A stretch of DNA of 64,000 nt, taken from the NCBI GenBank assembly GCA_002270295.1, contig NISF01000001.1, positions 1,550,001 to 1,614,000 of the forward strand, read 5' to 3'. The translations under genes were made by a program, and so were the position numbers. Shown here in pieces: positions 8,759 through 16,476 of the stretch (positions are counted from its first letter, which is position 1; every line of letters starts with the position of its first letter). The notes below the pieces were generated by a model. That model searched no databases, was not told the origin of the DNA, and worked only from the letters and a program-made list of their open reading frames with translations. The stretch comes from Enterobacter sp. 10-1 (GTDB lineage: Bacteria > Pseudomonadota > Gammaproteobacteria > Enterobacterales > Enterobacteriaceae).

Positions 8759-8932
8759 ATGACCCTATATCAAAAGATGCTGATTTTTTATGCGGTGATG
8801 GGATTTATCTGCGCAGTTATCAGCTGGTTTTTAACCAAAGAAAGTCGCCTGATTCGCCTGCTGGCGGCGCTGCTGATCGGCGCAACCTGGCCGTTTAGCT
8901 TTCCGACCGCGCTCCTTATTTCTCTATTCTGA
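8759..8932 (+). CDS. ortT: Orphan membrane toxin OrtT (YdcX, GhoT family)
   Basis: A 57-residue ORF, the same length as E. coli OrtT. It starts MTLYQKMLIFYAVMG and contains the hallmark GATWPFSFPTALL segment in its second helix, matching the GATWPMSFP motif of OrtT and GhoT. GhoT-family proteins insert in the inner membrane and depolarise it; OrtT is called orphan because no antitoxin gene accompanies it, and it has been linked to tolerance of folate-pathway inhibition. No antitoxin candidate is seen here either. It is followed after 81 bases by an unrelated hydrolase gene. Confidence 0.9.
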   Translation: MTLYQKMLIFYAVMGFICAVISWFLTKESRLIRLLAALLIGATWPFSFPTALLISLF

Positions 8933-9013
8933 GACATTCTGAGACGAAGAAAGCGTTGGCATCCGTTAATAATGACTGTATAAAAACACAGTTCAATTAA
9001 CGGGAGCTTATCT

Positions 9014-9763
9014 ATGAACGGTTTCTTCTCCTCTCTGGCCGGCGCCACCGTGCGCTGGCTCGATCTGCCCGGTAGCGGCGATCCGATCGTGTTTATCCAC
9101 GGTCTGGGATGCGCCTCCTCGTACGATTATCCTCGAGTGGCTGCCGATCCCGCGCTGAGCGGGCGCCGGGTCGTGCTTATCGATCTACCTGGCTACGGCT
9201 ATAGCGATAAACCCGTTGAGTTTGGTTACAGTACCACGGAACAGGCGCAGGTGGTGGTAGAACTCCTTGACCACCTGCAGCTGTCGCGCTGCTATTTGTA
9301 CGGCCATAGCATGGGCGGCAGTATTGCCATTGAAGCGGCTGTACAGTTAGGCGAACGCGTGCTTGCGCTGCTGGTGGCCGAGCCCAATCTGTACGCCGGC
9401 GGTGGGGTATACAGCCGGGCGATTGCCGCGCAGACGGAAGCGAAGTTTGTCGCCGGAGGCTATGCCGACATGCTGGCGGCGGAATCTTCGCCCTGGGCTG
9501 GGTGCCTGCAGAACAGCGCCTCCTGGGCCGTCTGGAGAGGGGCCGCCAGCCTGGTCTGCGGCGTAACGCCATCATGGTTTACCCTTTTTTGCCAGCTCAC
9601 CTGTCCGAAGACGCTTATCTATGGCGAGCTGTCGCTTCCGGCACAGGAAGCCGAGGACGCCGTCGCGGAAGGGATTATGCTGCGGGTTGTGCCCGACGCC
9701 GGGCACTCGATGGCCTGGGAAAATCCTGCCGCGCTGGCGGCCGCGATCGCCAGCCGCTGCTGA
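9014..9763 (+). CDS. Alpha/beta-fold hydrolase
   Basis: 249 residues with the alpha/beta hydrolase signature: oxyanion HG at residues 29-30 (FIHGLG), nucleophile elbow GHSMGG with Ser99, and catalytic His231 in PDAGHSM. There is no signal peptide, so it should be cytoplasmic. The cap region (about 120-200) is variable and gives no substrate hint. A GGGAG ribosome-binding site precedes ATG 9014. It converges on an aldehyde dehydrogenase gene 27 bases away; a shared pathway (ester hydrolysis and aldehyde oxidation) is possible but unproven. Confidence 0.85.
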   Translation: MNGFFSSLAGATVRWLDLPGSGDPIVFIHGLGCASSYDYPRVAADPALSGRRVVLIDLPGYGYSDKPVEFGYSTTEQAQVVVELLDHLQLSRCYLYGHSMGGSIAIEAAVQLGERVLALLVAEPNLYAGGGVYSRAIAAQTEAKFVAGGYADMLAAESSPWAGCLQNSASWAVWRGAASLVCGVTPSWFTLFCQLTCPKTLIYGELSLPAQEAEDAVAEGIMLRVVPDAGHSMAWENPAALAAAIASRC

Positions 9764-9790
9764 GGCGAACAACGCGCGCTGCCCTTAGGG

Positions 9791-11224
9791 TTAAAAAGGC
9801 AGTTCGCGAGGCTGCATTTGCATTGTTATCCAGCGTAGTTCGGTAAATTCGGCAACGCCTGCGCGCCCGCCGAAGCGCCCGTAGCCGGAGGATTTGCAGC
9901 CGCCGAACGGCATCTGGGCCTCATCGTGAACGGTGGGGCCGTTAATGTGGCAAATCCCCGTTTGTAAGCGCTGCGCGACGTTCCATGCCCGGGCGCTGTC
10001 GCGGCTGTATACCGCCGACGAAAGCCCATATTCGCTCTCATTCGCGACGGCCAGCGCCTCCTCTTCTCCGCCGACGCGGATAATCGCCTTCACCGGTCCA
10101 AACGACTCCTCGCTCCAGATGCGCATGTCGCGCGTGACGCCATCCAGCAGGGTGGCGGCCATCTGCACGGACGTGGCCTTGCCGCCGCTTAACAGCCGGG
10201 CGCCTTTTGCCAGCGCATCGTCAATCAGCGCATTGCAGCGCGTGACGGTCTTCATATCGACAACCGGCCCGATCAAACCTGCGGGTAGGCTCGCCGCGCG
10301 GCGGCTGATAAGCGCGACAAACTCATCGGCAATCGCGTGGTCGACGATAATACGTTCGGTTGACATACAGATCTGCCCGGCGTTGGCGAAAGCGCCAAAT
10401 ATGGCGCCCGCCGCCGCTTGTTCAGGATCGGCGTCATCGAGCACCAGCAGCGGGGCTTTCCCGCCCAGTTCGAGCACCGCAGGCTTCAGATGCTGACCGC
10501 AGGTGCGGGCAATGATCCTGCCCACCGGCGTTGAGCCGGTAAAATTGATCCGACGCACCGCGGGATGGGCGATCAGCGATTCGACTAACGCCGGCGCCTC
10601 CGCAGGCGCGCAGGTCAGATAATTGATAACGCCGTCCGGGAATCCGGCAGCGGCGAGGGCCTCAATAATTAATCCCTGAGAGGCGGGCGACAGCTCGGCG
10701 CCCTTGAGGATCACCGTATTGCCACAGGCCAGGGGGGTGGCAATCGCCCGCGTCGCCAGAATCAGCGGCGCGTTCCACGGCGCCATTCCGAGGACGACGC
10801 CGGCGCCCTGACGCACGGCCATCGCCAGATTCCCCACCACGTTCGACGGCACTATCTGCCCCTCAATCTGGGTCGTGAGCGCGGCGGCTTCGCGCAGAAT
10901 ATCGGCGGCCAGATGGACGTTAAAACCGGACCAGTGGGCCGTTGCGCCGGTTTCCGCCGCCATAGTGGCGATAAACCGGGCTTCGCGCAGCAGCATCTGT
11001 TCGGCGGCGTTCAGCAGCAGGCGACGGCGTTCGCCAGGGGAGGTATCGCGCCACTGTGGAAATGCGGCCGCCGCGGCCTCAACGCTGCGTCGGGCGTCGG
11101 CGAGGCTTGCGGCGGAAGCGGTGGAGGCCGCCGCTTCGTTCAGCGGATGGCTGCGGGTAAAGGTGGCGCCGTCGTCAGCGTCGTGCCACTGGCCGTTGGT
11201 GTACAGGCTACAGGTTAAGCTCAT
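9791..11224 (-). CDS. NAD(P)-dependent aldehyde dehydrogenase (aromatic/vanillin-type)
   Basis: 477 residues of the ALDH superfamily with general base Glu252 (LELGGK), catalytic Cys286 (NAGQICMS) and the APWNAPL segment at 148-154. The ICMSTERI context and ICHINGPTVHDEAQMPFGG near the C-terminus resemble salicylaldehyde, vanillin and benzaldehyde dehydrogenases more than betaine or GABA aldehyde enzymes. It is transcribed leftward, divergent from the DppA-like gene across 270 bases. The substrate is inferred only at class level. Confidence 0.88.
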   Translation of the reverse strand: MSLTCSLYTNGQWHDADDGATFTRSHPLNEAAASTASAASLADARRSVEAAAAAFPQWRDTSPGERRRLLLNAAEQMLLREARFIATMAAETGATAHWSGFNVHLAADILREAAALTTQIEGQIVPSNVVGNLAMAVRQGAGVVLGMAPWNAPLILATRAIATPLACGNTVILKGAELSPASQGLIIEALAAAGFPDGVINYLTCAPAEAPALVESLIAHPAVRRINFTGSTPVGRIIARTCGQHLKPAVLELGGKAPLLVLDDADPEQAAAGAIFGAFANAGQICMSTERIIVDHAIADEFVALISRRAASLPAGLIGPVVDMKTVTRCNALIDDALAKGARLLSGGKATSVQMAATLLDGVTRDMRIWSEESFGPVKAIIRVGGEEEALAVANESEYGLSSAVYSRDSARAWNVAQRLQTGICHINGPTVHDEAQMPFGGCKSSGYGRFGGRAGVAEFTELRWITMQMQPRELPF

Positions 11225-11494
11225 CGGTGGAACCTCATCTTTTGCTGTTTTTCCGAGTGTACCGGGCAGGGAGACGACGGGGGGCCGGGAGGGCGGTTAT
11301 CGCACGATTTTTTTCAGGCTTTTTAGGCAGTTCACAACTTCAGCCGATTAAATGGTGCAAAAAGGCGGCGAGTGTTGAATAAATCGGCAAAAACGGCGTT
11401 TTCAGCATAACCTGATACCGATTGATTATTTGCCGGTTGATTCCTGCTGTGCTGTTATTAGAGGGCATATAACAAATTTATAAGGTTTATAACC

Positions 11495-13096
11495 ATGTCT
11501 ACAGGGAAAACACGTCTTGCTTTGGCGCTCGGCGCACTGCTGCTGCCAGCCGCTGCGTCCTGGGCGGCCGGTAACGATACGCTGGTCTACTGCTCCGAAG
11601 CCTCTCCGGAATCCTTCAACCCGCAGATTGCCAGTTCCGGTCCCTCGTTTGTGGCCAGCTCGCAGGTGCTCTACAACCGCCTGATTACGTTCGACCCGCA
11701 GAAAAACACGCCGGTTCCTTCGCTGGCTACCGACTGGACCGTCTCGCCGGATGGCAAAACCTGGACCTTTACCCTGCGTAAAGGCGTGCAGTTCAACAGC
11801 AACAAATACTTCAAGCCGACCCGCGATTTCAACGCCGATGACGTGCTCTTCTCGGTGCTGCGCCAGCAGGATGCAAAACATCCGTACCATAACGTTTCCC
11901 AGGGCAGCTACGAGTACTTCCACGACGTCGGGCTGGATAAGCTGATCAAAGAGGTTAAAAAGCTTGACGATTATCACGTCCAGTTCGTACTGGCGGAGCC
12001 GAATGCGGCGTTCCTCGCCGACTGGGGGATGGATTTCGCCTCAATTCTCTCTGCGGAGTATGGCGACGCGATGCTGAAAAAAGGCACGCCGGAGTATGTC
12101 GATACTTGGCCTATTGGTACCGGCCCGTACGCGCTGCAGCAGTATAAGGTGGATTCACAGATCCGCTATATTGCCAACCCGCATTACTGGGAAGGCGAGG
12201 TGCCGACAAAGCATCTGATCTTCTCGATCACGCCAAACGTTGAGACGCGGCTGGCGAAGCTGCAAACCAATGAGTGCCAGATTATTCCGGCGCCTTCACC
12301 GGTACAGTTCCCGGTGATCAAAGGCAATAAGGATCTGGCGCTGCACTCGGTCGAAGCGCTGAACGTCGGCTATCTGGCGTTTAACACCGAGAAAAAACCG
12401 TTCGATAATCTGCTGGTGCGTCAGGCGCTGAACTACGCGACCGACAAGCAGGCGATCGTTAAAGCGGTGTTCCTGGATTCCGGCTCCGTGGCGAAATCGC
12501 CGCTGCCGGCCAATATGCTCGGCTATAAGAAAGATCTCCCGGACTACGACTACGATCCGCAGAAGGCCAAAGCGCTGCTCAAGCAGGCGGGGCTGGAAAA
12601 TGGCGCAGAGGTAACCCTGTGGTCGATGCCGGTTCAGCGGCCTTATAACCCGAACTCCCGCCGCATCGCGGAGATGATTCAGAGCGACTGGAGCAAGGTC
12701 GGCGTTAAGGCCAAAATCGTCACCTATGAGTGGGGCGAATATCTCGCCGGGATGCGCAAAGGCGAACACGATAGCGCTCTGTTCGGCTGGATGTCGGATA
12801 ACGGCGATCCGGACAACTTTGCCGGGACGCTTTTGAGCTGTGATAACATCAAAACCGGCTCTAACGTCGCCCGCTGGTGCGACAAGTCCTACGACGCGCT
12901 GGTGAAGAAAGCGCTTCTGGTCAGCGATCCGCAGGCGCGGGCGAAGCTGTACGGCCAGGCGCAGGAGATTTTTTATCAGCAGGCGCCGTGGATCACCCTG
13001 GCGACGGGAAAAACCTTCTATGCCACGCGCAGCAACGTCAGCGGCTATAGCGTGAGCCTGATGGGCAGCGATTTTTCAAAGGTAAAACTGAATTAA
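11495..13096 (+). CDS. DppA-like peptide ABC transporter substrate-binding protein
   Basis: 533 residues of the SBP_bac_5 family. A signal peptide ends near ASWAAGNDT (about residue 24). Many blocks match dipeptide-binding protein DppA: TLVYCSEASPE, DVLFSV, GTGPYALQQY, MPVQRPYNPNSRR, KIVTYEWGEYL, GDPDNF. The two DppA cysteine pairs seem conserved (near positions 27, 255, 446 and 460). No permease or ATPase genes adjoin it, so it probably shares the Dpp membrane components encoded elsewhere. YdcY follows after 17 bases and may be co-transcribed. Confidence 0.9.
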   Translation: MSTGKTRLALALGALLLPAAASWAAGNDTLVYCSEASPESFNPQIASSGPSFVASSQVLYNRLITFDPQKNTPVPSLATDWTVSPDGKTWTFTLRKGVQFNSNKYFKPTRDFNADDVLFSVLRQQDAKHPYHNVSQGSYEYFHDVGLDKLIKEVKKLDDYHVQFVLAEPNAAFLADWGMDFASILSAEYGDAMLKKGTPEYVDTWPIGTGPYALQQYKVDSQIRYIANPHYWEGEVPTKHLIFSITPNVETRLAKLQTNECQIIPAPSPVQFPVIKGNKDLALHSVEALNVGYLAFNTEKKPFDNLLVRQALNYATDKQAIVKAVFLDSGSVAKSPLPANMLGYKKDLPDYDYDPQKAKALLKQAGLENGAEVTLWSMPVQRPYNPNSRRIAEMIQSDWSKVGVKAKIVTYEWGEYLAGMRKGEHDSALFGWMSDNGDPDNFAGTLLSCDNIKTGSNVARWCDKSYDALVKKALLVSDPQARAKLYGQAQEIFYQQAPWITLATGKTFYATRSNVSGYSVSLMGSDFSKVKLN

Positions 13097-13113
13097 GCCG
13101 AAAGGAGAGCAGG

Positions 13114-13347
13114 ATGGCACATCTGGATGAGGTTATCGCCCGCGTGGACGCGGCGATTGCCGAAGGGGTGATTACCCACATGAACGAGCTGCTGATCGAA
13201 CTTAGCGATGACGCCGGGCTGGATCGCGACGATCGCTATATCCAGCAGCAGCGTTTACGCACCACGATTGCTCATCATGGACGCCAGCACCAGGAAGAGC
13301 AGGAAGGGCGGCGTGAGCAGTTGACCAAGGGTGGATCTATCCTCTGA
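13114..13347 (+). CDS. ydcY: DUF2526 family protein YdcY
   Basis: 77 residues, the E. coli YdcY length, beginning MAHLDEVIARVDAAIAEGVI. A small acidic/basic cytoplasmic protein with no membrane segment; function unknown. AAGGAGAG at about 13099-13106 precedes the ATG. In E. coli ydcX(ortT), ydcY, ydcZ and mnaT are neighbours, so the order is kept here except that three genes separate ortT from ydcY. Confidence 0.88.
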   Translation: MAHLDEVIARVDAAIAEGVITHMNELLIELSDDAGLDRDDRYIQQQRLRTTIAHHGRQHQEEQEGRREQLTKGGSIL

Positions 13348-13355
13348 TATCCGCG

Positions 13356-13805
13356 TCAGAACTGGCGTCTGGCAACCAGCCAGGCGCCTGCCACCAGCAT
13401 TGCCGCTCCGCAAAGCGGCCCCACCAGTGCGCGAAACGGCACTCCGTGGGCGCGCACTAAATCGATGATCAGGCCGCCGACCAGCTGGCTGGCGATGAGC
13501 ACCGCAATGGTGGTCGCCGCGCCGACGTTCTGGTATCCGCTGATGCTGGCAAAGACAAAAAATGACCCCAGCAAACCCGGAATCAGCGTCCACCACTTCA
13601 CGCTTTCCGCCAGCTCATGAACGCCCGCCGCGCCGTGACGCAGGAGCAAAATAGTGACGAAGATTACAATCCCGACCAGCGAATTAAGCAGCATCGCAAT
13701 CAGGATTGTGGAGGCAGACTGGGTGATTCGCACCATCAGCGTATTCTGCACCACCAGCCCGATCCCGGCGGCGATAAGGCAGGCCAGCGTCAGCGACTGG
13801 TTCAT
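13356..13805 (-). CDS. ydcZ: DMT-superfamily inner-membrane protein YdcZ
   Basis: 149 residues with about five hydrophobic helices; family DUF606/EamA-related. E. coli YdcZ has the same length and position next to mnaT. The start ATG (13803-13805) overlaps the mnaT stop by 4 bases, so the two are translationally coupled. The substrate is unknown; it could export a product related to the MnaT reaction, but that is a guess from coupling alone. Confidence 0.88.
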   Translation of the reverse strand: MNQSLTLACLIAAGIGLVVQNTLMVRITQSASTILIAMLLNSLVGIVIFVTILLLRHGAAGVHELAESVKWWTLIPGLLGSFFVFASISGYQNVGAATTIAVLIASQLVGGLIIDLVRAHGVPFRALVGPLCGAAMLVAGAWLVARRQF

Positions 13806-14320
13806 GCGTCGGGATCCGGATCGCGGCGATCGTCGAGCTGGAGCTGCATAAAGGTCAGATCCAGCCAGCGGCCGAATTTGGTGCCGACCTGCGGCATCTG
13901 GCCGGTGGTCACAAAACCGAGGGTTTCATGGAGATGCAGCGAGGCGTGGTTCTGCGCCTCAATTCCGGCGACCATCACGTGTTTCTTCAGGCGGCGGGCC
14001 TCTTTAATCAGCGCCACGAGCAGGGTACGGCCAAGCCCTTTTCCCTGGTGATCGGGGTGCACGTAGACCGAATGCTCGACGGTATGGCGAAAGCCGTCGA
14101 ATGTGCGCCAGTCGCCAAAGGATGAATACCCGGTCACCACGCCGTCCTCTTCACTCACCAGCACCGGGAAACCGGCTATCTGGCGCGCTTCAAACCAGGC
14201 AATGCGGTTATCGGTGTCGACGGTTTTATCATTCCAGATAGCGGCGGTGTGCAGCACCGCATGGTTGTAGATCCCGGCAATCGCCGCACAATCCTCTTTA
14301 CAGGCATAGCGGATGGTCAT
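13802..14320 (-). CDS. mnaT: L-amino acid / methionine N-acyltransferase MnaT (YncA)
   Basis: 172 residues, a GNAT acetyltransferase. The acetyl-CoA motif is HQGKGLGRTLL, and WRTFDGFRHTVEHSVYVHP is characteristic of the MnaT/phosphinothricin acetyltransferase-like family, whose enterobacterial members acetylate L-methionine and its sulfoxide/sulfone or sulfoximine analogues. ATG 14320 is chosen because GAGG lies upstream at a good distance; a longer frame to 14401 would run through the promoter. Its promoter carries the same operator-like sequence as the divergent XRE-cupin gene. Confidence 0.88.
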   Translation of the reverse strand: MTIRYACKEDCAAIAGIYNHAVLHTAAIWNDKTVDTDNRIAWFEARQIAGFPVLVSEEDGVVTGYSSFGDWRTFDGFRHTVEHSVYVHPDHQGKGLGRTLLVALIKEARRLKKHVMVAGIEAQNHASLHLHETLGFVTTGQMPQVGTKFGRWLDLTFMQLQLDDRRDPDPDA

Positions 14321-14336
14321 AGCAAACCTCAAGTTT

Positions 14337-14355
14337 CGTACACTATAGTAGTACG
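14337..14355. promoter_or_regulatory. Operator-like site A over the mnaT -10 element
   Basis: CGTACACTATAGTAGTACG is nearly palindromic (arms CGTAC/GTACG around ACTATAGT) and agrees at 16 of 19 positions with the sequence at 14502-14520. Read on the minus strand it contains TATAGT (14347-14342), a good -10 element about 22 bases upstream of the mnaT start codon. A regulator bound here would block RNA polymerase. Confidence 0.55.
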
Positions 14356-14485
14356 ATATTATTACAATAATGTACGCAATGCTGTCATCTGTTTTAGGCA
14401 AAATTTTTTACTAAGGTACGCCAGGGCGCTACGACAAGCGGATGGAGGGAATCAGAGCCGTAGAAACAGCTTCACTTTCACCACC

Positions 14486-14523
14486 TTGTTACGCCGCATT
14501 TCATACACTATAGTACTACGCTA
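14486..14523 (+). promoter_or_regulatory. Promoter and operator-like site B of the XRE-cupin gene; leaderless start predicted
   Basis: TTGTTA (14486-14491), a 17-base spacer and TATAGT (14509-14514) form a good sigma-70 promoter. The -10 lies inside CATACACTATAGTACTACG (14502-14520), the second copy of the site over the mnaT promoter. Transcription should start at about 14521-14523, coinciding with the ATG at 14523, and no Shine-Dalgarno sequence precedes that ATG. The mRNA may therefore be leaderless. Confidence 0.55.
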
Positions 14524-15098
14524 TGAATACTATCGAAGACAACATCAATCAGCGCATCAGCGCCCGCATTCGCATCGAACGGGAGTCCCGAGGCTGGTCT
14601 CTGAGCGAGCTGGCGGAACGGGCCGGCGCATCGCGGGCGATGATCCACAAAATCGAACGCGGTGAGAGCAGCCCGACGGCGTCGATGCTGGGGCGTCTGT
14701 CCGGCGCCTTTGGCATCAGTATGTCGACGCTGATCGCCCGCGCGGAGATGCAGGAAGGCAAGCTGCTGCGTTTTGCCAACCAGCCGGTGTGGCGCGATCC
14801 GCAGAGCCACTATCTGCGCCGTCACGTCTCGCCGCGCAGCGACCTGCCTATCGATCTGGTGCAGGTGGAGCTTCCCGCCGGTAGCGATGTCCCGATGCCC
14901 GCAGCCTCCTATGCCCTGGCGCGCCAGCTGATCTGGCTGCAGCAGGGCGAGCTGGTCTTTGTTGAGGGCGCCACGCGTCATGAAATGCAGGCGGGAGATT
15001 GCCTGGAGCTGGGGCCGCCGAACGACTGCCGTTTTATCAATGAATCCGCCACTTCCTGCATCTATCTGGTCGTGAGGCTGAATCAATCTGCCTCATAA
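14523..15098 (+). CDS. XRE-family regulator with C-terminal cupin domain
   Basis: 191 residues: an N-terminal XRE helix-turn-helix (about 12-66, with SLSELAERAGASRAMIHKIERGESSP) and a C-terminal cupin (about 105-188) that would bind a small ligand. The architecture resembles E. coli YdcN and other amino-acid-metabolism repressors. It is divergent from mnaT-ydcZ, and matching operator-like sequences overlie both promoters, so it probably represses itself and mnaT and responds to an amino-acid-like ligand. The ATG has no ribosome-binding site (see the promoter entry). Confidence 0.87.
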   Translation: MNTIEDNINQRISARIRIERESRGWSLSELAERAGASRAMIHKIERGESSPTASMLGRLSGAFGISMSTLIARAEMQEGKLLRFANQPVWRDPQSHYLRRHVSPRSDLPIDLVQVELPAGSDVPMPAASYALARQLIWLQQGELVFVEGATRHEMQAGDCLELGPPNDCRFINESATSCIYLVVRLNQSAS

Positions 15099-15162
15099 TG
15101 CCAATGCGCGCGCTGATAATTGCGGCTAGCCTCAGTACAGGTCTTTAAAAGAGGAGTTTGCT

Positions 15163-16200
15163 ATGGCTTTTAATTCGCAACGTCACCGTCGCTGGGTGCT
15201 GGCTTCTCGTCCACACGGCGAGCCGACCGGAGAAAACTTTCGTCTGGAAGAGGGCGATGTGCCGTCTCCGGGTCCGGGACAGGTGCTGTTACGCACCGTG
15301 TTTCTCTCTTTAGATCCCTATATGCGCGGCCGCATGAGCGATGCTCCGTCCTACTCGCCGCCGGTCGCCATCGGCGCGGTTATGGTGGGCGGCACGGTGA
15401 GCCGGGTTGTCGCGTCAAATCATGCTGACTTTACCCCCGGAGAGTGGGTGCTGGGCTACGGCGGCTGGCAGGATTATGAGCTGTCCGACGGCAGCGGGCT
15501 GGTGAAGCTAGGCGCACAGCCGGAGCATCCATCCTGGGCGCTCGGCCTGCTAGGCATGCCTGGTTTTACCGCCTATATGGGGCTGCTGGATATTGGGCAG
15601 CCGAAGGCCGGCGAGACGCTGGTGGTCGCTGCCGCCACCGGGCCGGTGGGCGCAACGGTAGGGCAGATTGCTAAGCTCAAAGGCTGCCGCACCGTCGGTA
15701 TTGCCGGCGGCAGTGAGAAATGCCGCTACGCGGTCGAGACGCTGGGCTTTGACGTCTGCCTCGATCACCGCGCGCCTGATTTTGCCGAACAGCTGGCGCA
15801 GGCCTGCCCGCAGGGCATTGACGTTTACTATGAAAACGTTGGCGGCAAGGTGTTCGATGCGGTGCTGCCGCTGCTTAATACCTCGGCGCGGGTGCCGGTG
15901 TGCGGCCTGGTCAGCGGCTACAACGCGACCGCGTTGCCCGACGGCCCGGACCGTCTGCCGCTGCTGATGGGCACGCTGCTGAAAAAACGGATTCGGATGC
16001 AGGGCTTTATTATCGGCCAGGATTACGGCCACCGTATCGCCGAGTTCCAGCAGGAGATGGGGCGCTGGGTGCAGGAAGGTAAAATTAAGTACCGCGAGCA
16101 GCAAATCGACGGCCTGGAGAGCGCCCCGCGCGCGCTGATCGGCCTGCTGAAGGGCGAGAACTTCGGTAAAGTCGTGGTCCGGGTTTCGCCAGACGAGTAA
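15163..16200 (+). CDS. curA: NADPH-dependent curcumin/dihydrocurcumin reductase CurA
   Basis: 345 residues of the zinc-independent MDR superfamily (leukotriene B4 12-hydroxydehydrogenase-like), near-identical in layout to E. coli CurA/YncB. The N-terminus has SLDPYMRGRMSD, the NADPH-binding loop is AATGPVGATVGQ at about 150-161, and YYENVGGKVFDAVLP follows. It reduces the C=C bond of enones; in E. coli it is known for curcumin reduction. An AGAGGAG ribosome-binding site lies before ATG 15163. A GC-rich hairpin without a U-run (about 16209-16233) follows the stop. The 16201-16464 gap is otherwise an AT-rich promoter region for cdiB. Confidence 0.93.
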   Translation: MAFNSQRHRRWVLASRPHGEPTGENFRLEEGDVPSPGPGQVLLRTVFLSLDPYMRGRMSDAPSYSPPVAIGAVMVGGTVSRVVASNHADFTPGEWVLGYGGWQDYELSDGSGLVKLGAQPEHPSWALGLLGMPGFTAYMGLLDIGQPKAGETLVVAAATGPVGATVGQIAKLKGCRTVGIAGGSEKCRYAVETLGFDVCLDHRAPDFAEQLAQACPQGIDVYYENVGGKVFDAVLPLLNTSARVPVCGLVSGYNATALPDGPDRLPLLMGTLLKKRIRMQGFIIGQDYGHRIAEFQQEMGRWVQEGKIKYREQQIDGLESAPRALIGLLKGENFGKVVVRVSPDE

Positions 16201-16476
16201 TACATCATGCCCCGGCGGCGTCGAGCGCCGGGGCGGCGATCTGCAAGCGCCAGCCCTGGCGCGCCCTATCCGGGGTTTTCCTTAACTCATCTCTTTGTTA
16301 AATATCCTGTCTTATCTTTCTTCCGCGAACGTGAATACGTTACTTCAGTGGCTAACCGTAACGCGCCATGCCTGTTTTTCAGATGAGTACGGATGCACAA
16401 TATTGAATTTTTAATGGACATTTAATTACAAAATATTACATTTAATGTCGCAACATTTCAAAAAATGGAGTTTTTG

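Noticed and set aside
16465..16476. Upstream ATG for cdiB
   Set aside because: It has no ribosome-binding site and its own bases form the GGAG site of the ATG at 16477.
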